Assembly (NCBI GenBank): GCA_016703105.1 | Contig: JADJCS010000020.1 | Coordinates: 186,001 to 250,000, forward strand | Direction: 5' to 3' | Length of the DNA: 64,000 nt | Origin: Flavobacteriales bacterium | Lineage (GTDB): Bacteria; Bacteroidota; Bacteroidia; Flavobacteriales_F; PHOS-HE28 | The notes under the pieces: generated by a model | The model's database searches: none | Seen by the model: the letters and a program-made list of their open reading frames with translations, nothing else | Told to the model about the DNA's origin: nothing | Shown here: positions 8,619 to 16,950 of the stretch, in pieces | Numbering within the stretch: the stretch's first letter is position 1 | Layout of the letters: every line of letters begins with the position of its first letter | Position numbers and translations under genes: made by a program

Positions 8619-9529
8619 GCGCGTTCGGGAACGAACAGGTTGCGCAAGGCCCCTTCGAGCGTTGTATGTGTGCACTGCGTTCCCTTCGCTTGAAGCCGCC
8701 CGTTGCTCACCCGGCTTCCCTCCAACAGCAGGCCCGCGCGTTCACCAAGGATCAGCCACATCACGAAGGTTGGCACAGCGGGCAGGAAGAAGGGCTTTCC
8801 CATCACCTGCGCCAGCGTGCGCATGAAGGTCCGTTGGTCCGGCTGTTCGTCGGCCGCCACGTTGTAGGCACCGGCCATATGTTCATCGCTCAACGCTCGC
8901 TCATAGACGCGGACCAAGTCGTCGATGTGTACCCACGGGACCCATTGCTTACCGCTGCCCAATGGGGACGCCAACCCCCATCGGGTAAGCAGTGACAATG
9001 GCTTCAGTGCGCCACCCTCGCGCGCAAGTACGATCGGGGTACGCAACTTCACCACACGCGTTACGGGCCGCCAGGCGTCCACGCCTTCTTCCCATGCGGC
9101 GCTGATCCGAGCGATCGTATCGTTCGCCGGTGGATCCTGCTCGCTGAAGATCCGGTCCGTGGTGATCGCGCCATAGTAGCCGATGCCCGCTGCGCTGATG
9201 AAGCTCTTCGGCACATGCCCGGTGCCCTGAGCGATGCGCAACAACAACCGGGCACTATCCGCACGGCTCGCGATCAACTCCTTCACCCGGGTCATCGACC
9301 AACGCCGATCGACGATCGGTGCGCCGGCGAGATGTACGATGTGATCCACGCCACGCAAGGCGCCTTCGTCCATGGTGTTCGCCGCGACATCCCAAAGGAA
9401 GGTCCGCACATCCTTTCGGCCGCCGAGCTTGCGGCTCAACCAACGCACGTCATGTCCGGTCGCCAATAACCTACCTGTAAGCCGCTGACCAATGAGCCCG
9501 CTGCCGCCGGTGATCAGGATCGTCGCCAT
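8615..9529 (-). CDS. TIGR01777-family NAD(P)-dependent epimerase (SDR superfamily)
   Basis: The ATG at 9529 gives 304 residues beginning MATILITGGSGLIGQRL, with the SDR nucleotide-binding motif GGSGLIG. ISAAGIGYYG and the following residues are typical of the TIGR01777 (YfcH/SulA-like) subgroup, as is the C-terminal segment with EGSRVSNGRLQ. Members are atypical epimerases or dehydratases of unknown substrate. The upstream TTG at 9535 lies inside a probable -7 box (GACCTTTG, 9533-9540), so I rejected it as the start. The gene is convergent with the prenyl synthase and appears to be transcribed alone. Confidence 0.9.
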   Translation of the reverse strand: MATILITGGSGLIGQRLTGRLLATGHDVRWLSRKLGGRKDVRTFLWDVAANTMDEGALRGVDHIVHLAGAPIVDRRWSMTRVKELIASRADSARLLLRIAQGTGHVPKSFISAAGIGYYGAITTDRIFSEQDPPANDTIARISAAWEEGVDAWRPVTRVVKLRTPIVLAREGGALKPLSLLTRWGLASPLGSGKQWVPWVHIDDLVRVYERALSDEHMAGAYNVAADEQPDQRTFMRTLAQVMGKPFFLPAVPTFVMWLILGERAGLLLEGSRVSNGRLQAKGTQCTHTTLEGALRNLFVPERA

Positions 9530-9611
9530 GCGCAAAGGTCAGTGCCTAAGGATCCGTGGTGGCAGTTCATTAACAGGACATTGACAGACCGGGAGATACC
9601 TTGTGGAACGC

Positions 9612-9637
9612 GAAAGGGCGCCAGGAGGCGCCCTTTC
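9612..9637 (-). terminator. perfect 11-bp hairpin after the 9655-10533 gene
   Basis: GAAAGGGCGCC (9612-9622) and GGCGCCCTTTC (9627-9637) pair perfectly around a 4-nt loop. It lies just downstream of the stop codon of the minus-strand gene at 9655. The stem ends in A/T pairs, and the run of T at its 3' end is short on either strand. Confidence 0.65.
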
Positions 9638-9654
9638 AATGGGTCAAGGAACGC

Positions 9655-10533
9655 TCAGCGCGCGCGCTCGATCGTCTTCAGATCCTCGTCGATGATGCCT
9701 TCCTTCTTCCCAAAGATGGCCGCCTCATCGCGCAGGTACATCAATTCACCAGTGCTGGCGTTGAAGACACGCTTGAAGCTGTGCTTGTTCTTGTGGTCGC
9801 CCGTGAGCAGCACGTCGGCCACGCCTACGCCGGGTTCGCCTTTGATCGCAGCTGCGTTCAATTGCATCAGGTCCATCACCTGCACCTTGTGCGTATAGTT
9901 CGCTTTCACCGTGGCCTCATCAGGTACGCTTTTGTCCAGTTGCTCCTTGGCGATCCATAGGTCCAGGTCATCGCGCAGCAGTCGCTGGCGGCCCTGGTAC
10001 ATGCGGTCAGCGGTGGCGCGGTCGATCACCTTGCCGCCGCTCACCTGCTTCAGATAGTCCTGTATGTTCTTCACATAGATGTTCATGAAGCCGGCGGTGC
10101 CTTGCGTGGCCATCTGTGCGGGATCGATCTGGATGTAGGCGAGGTCCTGTGCGTTCGGCAGGTTCACCACAGCATTGTCCGTCACTTCCAGCACTTCGCC
10201 TTTCTTCTGCTTCCAGCCCTGCATCAACGTCAGGAAGGTGCCCGTGTATTTCTCCGGGTCATTGCGCAGGGTCTTCACCAGGTAGGTCTTGTCCGCCGCG
10301 ATGGGCTGCGTGGCCAGGTCGTTCACCGTGATGAAGTCGAACGACTTGGTGAATTTCCAATGCGCTTTGATGGCGTCCATGATCGCCCGGTTGTAGGGGC
10401 TGTCACCGGCGTCGAGCACCACCAGGGTCGTGGTGGTCTGCGCGTTCTTTACGGCGTTGGCATCGAAGGTGCCGTACTGGGCCATTGCGGCCAAGCTCAG
10501 CGGAAGGAGACAGGAGAGGAGGAGGGAACGCAT
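9655..10533 (-). CDS. secreted protein of unknown function
   Basis: This 292-residue protein begins with a clear signal peptide (MRSLLLSCLLPLSLAAMAQ, probable cleavage before YGTF). The mature part has no motif I recognise. It is rich in polar helices, with VKNIQDYLKQV in the middle and a Lys/Glu-rich end. The sequence feel, including the repeated 'knaqTTTTLVVLD' and 'HKNKHSFKRVF' elements, suggests a Bacteroidota-specific periplasmic or surface protein. It stands alone on the minus strand, ends at a strong hairpin, and is divergent from the small gene at 10631. Confidence 0.7.
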   Translation of the reverse strand: MRSLLLSCLLPLSLAAMAQYGTFDANAVKNAQTTTTLVVLDAGDSPYNRAIMDAIKAHWKFTKSFDFITVNDLATQPIAADKTYLVKTLRNDPEKYTGTFLTLMQGWKQKKGEVLEVTDNAVVNLPNAQDLAYIQIDPAQMATQGTAGFMNIYVKNIQDYLKQVSGGKVIDRATADRMYQGRQRLLRDDLDLWIAKEQLDKSVPDEATVKANYTHKVQVMDLMQLNAAAIKGEPGVGVADVLLTGDHKNKHSFKRVFNASTGELMYLRDEAAIFGKKEGIIDEDLKTIERAR

Positions 10534-10630
10534 GTTCGGATACCGGATGTTTTTGGATCTTTAACGGTGGCGGCGCGTCGGCGAAAATAGTGCCAGGTCC
10601 GGTCCCACCTTTGCGCAACTTCTTCACAAC

Positions 10631-10996
10631 ATGGATAGCGGCCTGATGGTGCAAGGTGATGGCGAGGTGCGGCGCTACTTGGACCGCGCTGAGATCTTGC
10701 GCGACACCGTAGAGCAGCTCCGGAAAGACCTCGCCCTGAGCCCTGACGAGTTCGCCAGCCCGGAAGTGGGCGACGGGGCCGTCGAGCAGTTGCGGGCCGG
10801 GGTGCTCGGCCATTTGGAAGCATGGCAGGTGCGGCTCCCCGCGGCTTTCGCAAGGGCGGTCAACCGGGTGGACCTCACGGAACGCATGGTGGATGAGGCC
10901 ATGGCCCGGGGCGGCCTGAGCGAATTGGCCGGTGTCATGGTGCAACGCTGCCTTTTGAAAGTGTTGTTGCGGAAGCGGTTCGCGGGGAAGGGATAG
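10631..10996 (+). CDS. small cytoplasmic protein of unknown function
   Basis: This 121-residue predicted protein has no signal peptide or membrane segment. It is mostly charged and helical (DRAEILRDTVEQLRKDL, DLTERMVDEAMARGG) and ends in a basic stretch (LLRKRFAGKG). I do not recognise the family. The start at 10631 follows a sequence reading CACCTTTGCG, which resembles a -7 box. It lies 100 bp upstream of sucA on the same strand. Codon use resembles that of its neighbours, which favours a real gene over a chance frame. Confidence 0.6.
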   Translation: MDSGLMVQGDGEVRRYLDRAEILRDTVEQLRKDLALSPDEFASPEVGDGAVEQLRAGVLGHLEAWQVRLPAAFARAVNRVDLTERMVDEAMARGGLSELAGVMVQRCLLKVLLRKRFAGKG

Positions 10997-11080
10997 CATG
11001 CCCTTCACCGCCACGGCGGTTAGTCGGTGGCTGTGCATTTCTCCACGCCTCCGGGCCTCCGTGTAAGCTACCCCGCCTTC

Positions 11081-11088
11081 TACCTTCG
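11081..11088 (+). promoter_or_regulatory. -7 box TACCTTCG directly before sucA
   Basis: TACCTTCG ends 8 nt before the sucA ATG, so a transcript starting a few bases downstream would be leaderless or nearly so. No clear -33 element is visible. Confidence 0.45.
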
Positions 11089-11096
11089 CACACCGA

Positions 11097-13868
11097 ATGG
11101 ACAAGTACTCCTACCTGAGCAACGTCGACAGCGCATGGCTTGACGACCTGCACCAGCAATATCAGAAGGACCCCGCTAGCGTCGAGACCGGCTGGGCGCG
11201 CTTCTTCGAAGGCTTCGAGTTCGCCAAGTCGTTGGAGGGGGATGCGCCCTTGAGCGCTTCATCCGCAGCACCCGCACCCGGCAGCAACGAGCGCTTCGAG
11301 AAGGAATTCCGCGTGCTGGAGCTGATCAACGCTTATCGCACGCGCGGGCATCTCTTCACTCGCACCAACCCCGTCCGCGACCGCCGCAAGTACAGCCCAA
11401 CGCTCGACCTGGTGAACCACGGCTTGAGCGATGCCGATCTGGACACCGTTTTCTCTGCGGGCAATGAGGTCGGTTTGGGTCCGGTGAAGCTGCGCGAGAT
11501 CCTGGCTCTGTTGGAGCAGACCTATTGCCAAAGCGTGGGTGTGGAGTTCAAGTTCATCCGCGACCCGGAGAAGTTGAAGTGGATGCAGGAGCGCATGGAA
11601 GGCTCGCGCAACACGCCGAACTTTTCACTCGACCAGAAGAAGGAGATCCTGGAGAAACTGAACGAGGCGGTCGTCTTCGAGAAGTTCCTCGGCAAGAAGT
11701 TCATCGGTGCCAAGCGCTTCAGCATCGAAGGGGCCGAAGCGTTGATCCCAGCGTTGGACACGGTGATCGAGCACGGTGCGGAACTCGGCATCACGGAGTA
11801 CGTGATCGGCATGGCCCATCGCGGTCGACTGAACGTACTGGCCAACACCTTGCGCAAGAGCTACGACCAGATCTTCAGCGAATTCGACGGCAAGGATTAC
11901 GAGGACGCGTTGGTGGAGGGCGATGTGAAATACCACATGGGCTACAGCAGCCTCGTGAAGACCAACACCGGCAAGGAAGTACGCCTCACGCTCGCACCCA
12001 ACCCCAGCCACTTGGAAACGGTGGGTCCGATCATGCAGGGGATCTCACGGGCGATCATCGAGCATGACGACAACTTCGCCAAAGGCATCACCGCACCGAT
12101 CCTCATCCACGGCGATGCCGCCGTGGCAGCGCAGGGTGTTGTTTACGAAGTGGTGCAGATGGCCGGGCTGAAGGCCTACGAGGTCGGCGGCACCATCCAC
12201 ATCGTGGTGAACAACCAGGTCGGCTTCACCACCAACTACATCGATGCGCGCACCAGCACGTATTGCACCGACGTGGCGAAGACCACGCTTTGTCCGGTGT
12301 TCCACGTCAACGGCGATGATGCGGAAGCGGTGGCCTACACCGTGAAGCTCGCGATGGATTTCCGGCAGAAGTACGGGCAGGATGTATGGGTGGATATCCT
12401 CTGCTACCGCAAGCACGGCCACAACGAAGGCGATGAACCGAAGTTCACGCAACCCTTGCTGTACAAGGCGATCGCGGCGCACCCCGATCCGCGCGAGATC
12501 TACACGCAGAAGCTCATCGACAGCGGCGTGGAAGGGGCACGCGAGATGGCACAGGAGATGGAACGGTCGTTCACCGAGATGCTGGATGCCCGACTCACGG
12601 AAGCCAAGCAACAGCGTGTGGGCAAGATCACCAACTTCCTCGAGGAACGTTGGAAAGGCTTCGAGCGTGCGGAAGAAGGGGACTTTGCGAAGTCGCCGAC
12701 CACTGGCGTGAAGATGGAGACGCTGAAATTGATCGGCGAAAAATTGAGCGCGATCCCCGAGGGGAAGAAGTTCTTCAGCAAACTGGAGAAGATCCTCGGC
12801 GACCGCAAACGTATGATGGCCGAGGAAACGCTGGACTGGAGCATGTGCGAACTGCTCGCGTACGGCTCATTGCTCGTGGAAGGACACCCTGTGCGGTTCA
12901 CTGGTCAGGACGTGGAACGCGGCACCTTCAGCCATCGCCATGCGGTGGTGCGCATGGAGGACAGCGAGGAGGAGTTCATCCACCTCAAGCACATCCAGGA
13001 GGGGCAGGCGCTGTTGCAGATCTACAACTCACTGCTGAGCGAATACGCGGTGGTGGGCTTCGAGTACGGCTACGCGCTCACCAACCCGCAAACGCTCACC
13101 ATCTGGGAAGCCCAGTTCGGCGATTTCGTCAACGGCGCGCAGATCGTCCTCGATCAATACCTGTGCTGCGCCGAAGAGAAGTGGAATACGCAGAACGGCA
13201 TTGTGCTCTTGCTTCCGCATGGCTACGAAGGCCAAGGCGCGGAGCACAGCAGCGCTCGCATGGAACGTTTCCTCCAGAGCTGTGCCGACGGCAACATGGT
13301 CGTGGTGAACTGCACCACACCGGCGAACTTCTTCCACGCGTTGCGCCGACAGCTCGCTTGGAACTTCCGCAAGCCGATGGTGGTCTTCACGCCGAAGAGC
13401 TTGTTGCGCCATCCGAAGTGCGTGAGCAAATTGGATGATCTGTCTAACTGTGGTTTCCAAGAGCTGATCGATGATGCCGGTGCCGATCCGAAGGATGTGA
13501 AGACCGTGATCTTCACCCAGGGCAAGATCCACTACGAGCTTGCGGAACACCGCGAGAAGAACGCCATCACCGATACCGCGCTCGTGCGCATCGAACAACT
13601 GCATCCGCTCCCTGCGGACCAGATGCGCGCTGTGATCAAGAAGTACGCGAAGGCTGATCGCTACCTCTGGGTGCAGGAGGAGCCACTGAACATGGGCGCA
13701 TGGAGCTACATGGCTATGCACTTCAATGATGTGAAGTGGGAGGTGATCGCACGTCCTGCGAGCGGCGCTCCCGCCACGGGCAGCAGCAAGCGTAGCGCGA
13801 ACCAGCAGATCGCGATCATCGAGAAGGCGTTCAGCAAGTCAACATCCAACACCAAGGTGAAGGCGTAG
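11097..13868 (+). CDS. sucA: 2-oxoglutarate dehydrogenase E1 component
   Basis: This 923-residue thiamine-diphosphate enzyme decarboxylates 2-oxoglutarate in the TCA cycle and passes the succinyl group to the lipoyl E2 subunit. Visible family signatures are the N-terminal E2-binding segment (NVDSAWLDDLHQQYQ), the active-site segment GMAHRGRLNVL near residue 240, the cofactor region HGDAAVAAQGVVYE, and the transketolase-like FTGQDVERGTFSHRH. The length fits the family. sucB follows after 45 bp of CT-rich DNA, so the two are very likely one operon. No E3 (lipoamide dehydrogenase) gene is present here. Confidence 0.97.
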   Translation: MDKYSYLSNVDSAWLDDLHQQYQKDPASVETGWARFFEGFEFAKSLEGDAPLSASSAAPAPGSNERFEKEFRVLELINAYRTRGHLFTRTNPVRDRRKYSPTLDLVNHGLSDADLDTVFSAGNEVGLGPVKLREILALLEQTYCQSVGVEFKFIRDPEKLKWMQERMEGSRNTPNFSLDQKKEILEKLNEAVVFEKFLGKKFIGAKRFSIEGAEALIPALDTVIEHGAELGITEYVIGMAHRGRLNVLANTLRKSYDQIFSEFDGKDYEDALVEGDVKYHMGYSSLVKTNTGKEVRLTLAPNPSHLETVGPIMQGISRAIIEHDDNFAKGITAPILIHGDAAVAAQGVVYEVVQMAGLKAYEVGGTIHIVVNNQVGFTTNYIDARTSTYCTDVAKTTLCPVFHVNGDDAEAVAYTVKLAMDFRQKYGQDVWVDILCYRKHGHNEGDEPKFTQPLLYKAIAAHPDPREIYTQKLIDSGVEGAREMAQEMERSFTEMLDARLTEAKQQRVGKITNFLEERWKGFERAEEGDFAKSPTTGVKMETLKLIGEKLSAIPEGKKFFSKLEKILGDRKRMMAEETLDWSMCELLAYGSLLVEGHPVRFTGQDVERGTFSHRHAVVRMEDSEEEFIHLKHIQEGQALLQIYNSLLSEYAVVGFEYGYALTNPQTLTIWEAQFGDFVNGAQIVLDQYLCCAEEKWNTQNGIVLLLPHGYEGQGAEHSSARMERFLQSCADGNMVVVNCTTPANFFHALRRQLAWNFRKPMVVFTPKSLLRHPKCVSKLDDLSNCGFQELIDDAGADPKDVKTVIFTQGKIHYELAEHREKNAITDTALVRIEQLHPLPADQMRAVIKKYAKADRYLWVQEEPLNMGAWSYMAMHFNDVKWEVIARPASGAPATGSSKRSANQQIAIIEKAFSKSTSNTKVKA

Positions 13869-13913
13869 CCGCTCTTTCACTCTCGCACCCTTTCACTCTC
13901 TCACTCTCCCCCA

Positions 13914-14195
13914 ATGGCACTCATCGACATCAAGGTTCCCAGTCCCGGCGAAAGCATCAGCGAAGTGCGCATTGCGCGTTGGCTCGTGAAGGACGGCGAT
14001 GTGGTGAGCAAGGACCAGGTGCTCGGTGAGATCGACAGCGACAAGGCCACCTTGGAGTTGAGCGCTGAAGCCGAAGGCAAAGTGCAACTGCTCGCCAAGG
14101 AGGACCAGACCGTGAACGTCGGTGATGTGGTGGTGAGGATCGATACGGCTAACCGCTGCGCACGCTACCCCCGTAGCCAAGGCGATGCTCGATGA
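13914..14195 (+). CDS. sucB: 2-oxoglutarate dehydrogenase E2, lipoyl-domain part (frame broken)
   Basis: The first 79 codons encode a complete lipoyl domain (IKVPSPGESISEV, lipoyl lysine 44 in DSDKAT, ending VVVRIDTA). After that the frame yields 14 unrelated residues and stops at 14195. The peripheral-subunit-binding and catalytic domains continue in the +1 frame from about 14150. In other E2 proteins a linker of some tens of residues rich in Ala, Pro and Lys separates these domains; here almost none remains. The loss of linker DNA together with the frame change suggests a deletion or an assembly collapse in low-complexity sequence. Confidence 0.9.
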   Translation: MALIDIKVPSPGESISEVRIARWLVKDGDVVSKDQVLGEIDSDKATLELSAEAEGKVQLLAKEDQTVNVGDVVVRIDTANRCARYPRSQGDAR

Positions 14196-15054
14196 CAAGG
14201 GCGTGAGCGCTGATAAAGTGAAGGGCAGTGGTCCCAACGGACGCATCACGAAGAGCGATGTCGCCGCTTATGTATCCGGTGGTGTGAGCGCCGATGCGAT
14301 CGCCATGAACGGCTGGGGTGGAAAGCGCGACCAGAACCGCGTGAAGATGACCACGCTGCGCAAAAAGGTCGCTGAGCGCTTGGTCGCGGTGAAGAACCAG
14401 ACCGCCATGCTCACCACCTTCAACGAGGTGGACATGAGCGCTGTGATGACCCTGCGCGATAAGTACAAGGACAAGTTCAAGGAGCAGCACGGCGTGGGCC
14501 TCGGCTTCATGAGCTTCTTCACGAAGGCGGTTACCGAAGCGCTCCGCCTCTTCCCTCAAGTGAACGCGCACATCGACGGCGAGGAGATGATGATGCACGA
14601 CTACGCCGACATCGGCATCGCGGTCAGCTCACCGAAAGGCCTGATGGTGCCCGTGGTGCGCAACGCCGAGAAGCTTTCGCTCGCGGAGATCGAATCGAAG
14701 ATCAAGGAGCTCGCGGTGAAGGCCCGGGACGGCAAGCTCAGCATCGACGAGATGACCGGCGGCACCTTCACCATCACCAATGGTGGTGTGTTCGGCAGCA
14801 TGCTCAGCACGCCGATCCTCAATCCGCCGCAGAGCGCCATACTCGGCATGCACAACATCGTGGAGCGGCCCGTTGCTGTGAACGGCCAGGTCGTCATCCG
14901 CCCCATCATGTACGTAGCGCTCAGCTACGATCACCGCATCATCGACGGCAAGGAGAGCGTGAGCTTCCTGATGGCCGTGAAGCAGATGATCGAGGATCCG
15001 GACAAGATGGTCTTCGGCGGGAAGGATCCGGGGGAGGTGTTGTTGGGATTGTAG
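14150..15054 (+). CDS. sucB: 2-oxoglutarate dehydrogenase E2, subunit-binding and catalytic domains
   Basis: The frame reads TAAHATPVAKAML, the start of the E1/E3-binding domain (through GPNGRITKSDVAAY), then the CoA-dependent succinyltransferase domain. The catalytic motif is SYDHRIIDGKE near 14930-14960, with the essential His and Asp present. An ATG at 14185 is the first start codon in this frame but lies inside the binding domain. The N-terminal lipoyl domain is in another frame just upstream. The E2 core transfers succinyl groups to CoA. The final 60 bp have a diverged copy at about 17983-18057. Confidence 0.9.
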
Positions 15055-15126
15055 CGGCGATAGGGGACAGCCCATCTGTTGCTATCCGAGCGTTCCGTCG
15101 AGTTGCTCAAACGCACGGGCGATCGA

Positions 15127-16251
15127 TCACCCTGCCACGCTCACGCCGACCAGCTTCCCGATGCCGAAGGTGACCGCCGCAGCGGCAAGGCCGAACAAGA
15201 CCTGGCGCATACCGGAGAACCAGACACCGCGCCCGGTGAATAGCGTGATGGCACTGCCGATGATGAACAATCCGGCCGCGCTCAATCCCAAGCTGATGAG
15301 GATGGCCAACATGCCACCCGTGAAGAAGAAGGGGATCACCGGAAGGATGGCACCCACCGCGAAGAGGAAGAAGGACGTGATGGCCGCTTCCCACGCCGAG
15401 CCCTTCAACTCCTCCGCATTGATGCCCAGCTCTTCCTTCACCAAGAGCGCGTGCGCCTTGCCTTTGTCCGCGAGCGCCTCGCTGGCCAGTCGCTCGGACT
15501 CCGCTTCCGAAATGCCCTTCGCCATGAAGATCAGCACGAGCTCCTTGCGCTCTCCTTCAGGGTTCGTTTCCAGTTCGGTCATCTCCAGCGCCATCTGTCG
15601 TTCGTAGAGTTCCTGCGAGCTCTTCACGCTGATCCACTCGCCGAGCGCCATGCTCAGCGCACCAGCGAGCAATCCGGCGAGGCCTGCCAACAACACGCCC
15701 TGATCACCGTCGGTCGCACCGGCAACACCCATCACCAGGCTCATGTTGCTCACCAGCCCGTCGTTGGCGCCGAGCACGGCTGCGCGCAGGGCGTTGCCAC
15801 CCACGGTCTTGTGCTTGCCTTCTATGCGGCCGAGTTCCTCTCCACCCATGCCGCGCTTGTTCGCCATCAGCGACTGCAGGATCAGCACGTGGTTGCGCTC
15901 CCCACCGCTCAAGGGGGTTCCGGTCTTCCGTTTCAACGATACGGTGGCCGACGCAAGGCCCTTCTCCACGTCCATGAGCTGGGCGATCACATGCCCGTAA
16001 CCCATCCGCTTGCCGATGCGGTCGAGCATGCGCGCACGCCACGAAGGACCCGGTATTTCCTTCAGCGTCCCGTCCGCCTTCAATTGCGCGAAGGCATGTT
16101 CGGCATGACCGCGTTCGATGTCCGCCATTTCGCGGAAGAGCTTTGCCACTTGCCCGTCCTCCTCGTGGGCGGCGATGCGATCATAGAGGAAGGCCGCGTC
16201 CACTTCGGTGCGGAGACTTTCGACGCGTAGGCGGAGCGATGGCGTGGACAT
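15127..16251 (-). CDS. ferritin-like domain fused to VIT1/CCC1-family iron or manganese transporter
   Basis: Starting at the ATG at 16251 (MSTPSLRLRV) gives 374 residues; an earlier in-frame ATG at 16311 adds a 20-residue unconserved tail. The first ~130 residues look like a rubrerythrin-type helical bundle with Glu/His residues for a di-iron site (EVDAAFLYDRI, ADIERGHAEH). The rest is a VIT1/CCC1 membrane domain with the GANDGLVSNMSLVMGVAGA signature, GEWISV, and several C-terminal helices. Such fusions, like MbfA, move iron or manganese across the membrane. The gene is divergent from the cytochrome cluster, and iron handling next to 88 predicted hemes may not be accidental. Confidence 0.85.
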   Translation of the reverse strand: MSTPSLRLRVESLRTEVDAAFLYDRIAAHEEDGQVAKLFREMADIERGHAEHAFAQLKADGTLKEIPGPSWRARMLDRIGKRMGYGHVIAQLMDVEKGLASATVSLKRKTGTPLSGGERNHVLILQSLMANKRGMGGEELGRIEGKHKTVGGNALRAAVLGANDGLVSNMSLVMGVAGATDGDQGVLLAGLAGLLAGALSMALGEWISVKSSQELYERQMALEMTELETNPEGERKELVLIFMAKGISEAESERLASEALADKGKAHALLVKEELGINAEELKGSAWEAAITSFFLFAVGAILPVIPFFFTGGMLAILISLGLSAAGLFIIGSAITLFTGRGVWFSGMRQVLFGLAAAAVTFGIGKLVGVSVAG

Positions 16252-16349
16252 GCGCACAAGGTCGGCAGGAATGTGCGGATCTCTGGCAGCGTGCCCATTC
16301 GAATGCGGCACTGACGATCGTCACTACTTGACCCGCGTTGTGCACCTAC

Positions 16350-16367
16350 TTTGACAAGCTGGTCAAA
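16350..16367. promoter_or_regulatory. operator-like palindrome TTTGACAAGCTGGTCAAA
   Basis: Eight of nine base pairs are symmetric in this 18-bp site. It lies 17 nt before the probable GTG start of the first cytochrome-cluster gene, in the divergent gap with the VIT1-type gene. The half-site TTTGAC...GTCAAA resembles TetR-family operators such as the RutR type. No candidate regulator gene is in the window, so the regulator is unknown. Confidence 0.5.
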
Positions 16368-16371
16368 ATTC

Positions 16372-16378
16372 AAAGGAG
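16372..16378 (+). promoter_or_regulatory. Shine-Dalgarno AAAGGAG deciding the GTG start at 16384
   Basis: AAAGGAG lies 5 nt before GTG 16384. Strong Shine-Dalgarno sequences are rare in this window, which makes this one informative and argues against the upstream TTG at 16351. Confidence 0.5.
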
Positions 16379-16383
16379 TGAAA

Positions 16384-16950
16384 GTGCCCTTGTTCATCAA
16401 GCATGTTCTCCCGTTCGCTGCGATGTACGCGGTGATGGTGGCGGCGGCGATCCTTTTGGATCGCGGTCTGCACGCCATGGGGTTGGACCATGTGGGGCGT
16501 TATCTGGGCCCTGCGGGAACGGCGTTCATCGCGCTCTCGTTCGTGTATTCATTGCGCAAGCGGAAGATCATCCACTCCGGGCCACCCAGGACCTACCTCA
16601 TGGTGCATGAGTATCTCGCTTGGGCCGGCTCGGTGATGATCCTGGTGCATGCCGGCATCCATTTCAACGCCCGCCTTCCCTGGCTGGCCACCTATATGCT
16701 ACTGATCAGCGTGGCGAGCGGGCTTGTGGGCAAATACCTCCTGAAGAGCGCCGGTCATTCTTTGGAAGAACGACGACAGGAATTGATCGCGAGCGGATCT
16801 ACCACCCCTGAAGTGGACAAGGAGCTCTTCTTCGATTCGGTGACGGTGAACGCCATGAAGCAATGGCGCGTGGTCCACCTGCCCATCGCGTTCACGCTGG
16901 GCTTCCTTACCCTGTTGCACGTGATCACCGTCCTCATGTTCGGCAAATGA
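16384..16950 (+). CDS. di-heme cytochrome-b-like integral membrane protein
   Basis: The GTG at 16384 gives 188 residues with about four membrane helices. Histidines at 75 and 89 lie 14 apart in one helix and at 165 and 179 lie 14 apart in the last helix. This is the spacing of the two-heme four-helix cytochrome b fold, in which each helix ligates both hemes. The protein at 18942 repeats the pattern. It would pass electrons between the quinone pool and periplasmic cytochromes in the inner membrane. Its TGA overlaps the ATG of the 12-heme cytochrome (ATGA), so the two are coupled. I do not recognise a named family. Confidence 0.75.
   Translation: MPLFIKHVLPFAAMYAVMVAAAILLDRGLHAMGLDHVGRYLGPAGTAFIALSFVYSLRKRKIIHSGPPRTYLMVHEYLAWAGSVMILVHAGIHFNARLPWLATYMLLISVASGLVGKYLLKSAGHSLEERRQELIASGSTTPEVDKELFFDSVTVNAMKQWRVVHLPIAFTLGFLTLLHVITVLMFGK

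Noticed and set aside
13869..13913. CT-rich repeat in the sucA-sucB gap as a regulatory element
   Set aside because: It is short low-complexity sequence (CTTTCACTCT-type); I see no structure or motif that supports a function.
16351..16356. TTGACA as a -35 promoter or TTG as a start for the first cytochrome gene
   Set aside because: Bacteroidota promoters use different boxes; the TTG would add an unconserved tail and overlaps the palindrome, and a Shine-Dalgarno sequence points to GTG 16384.
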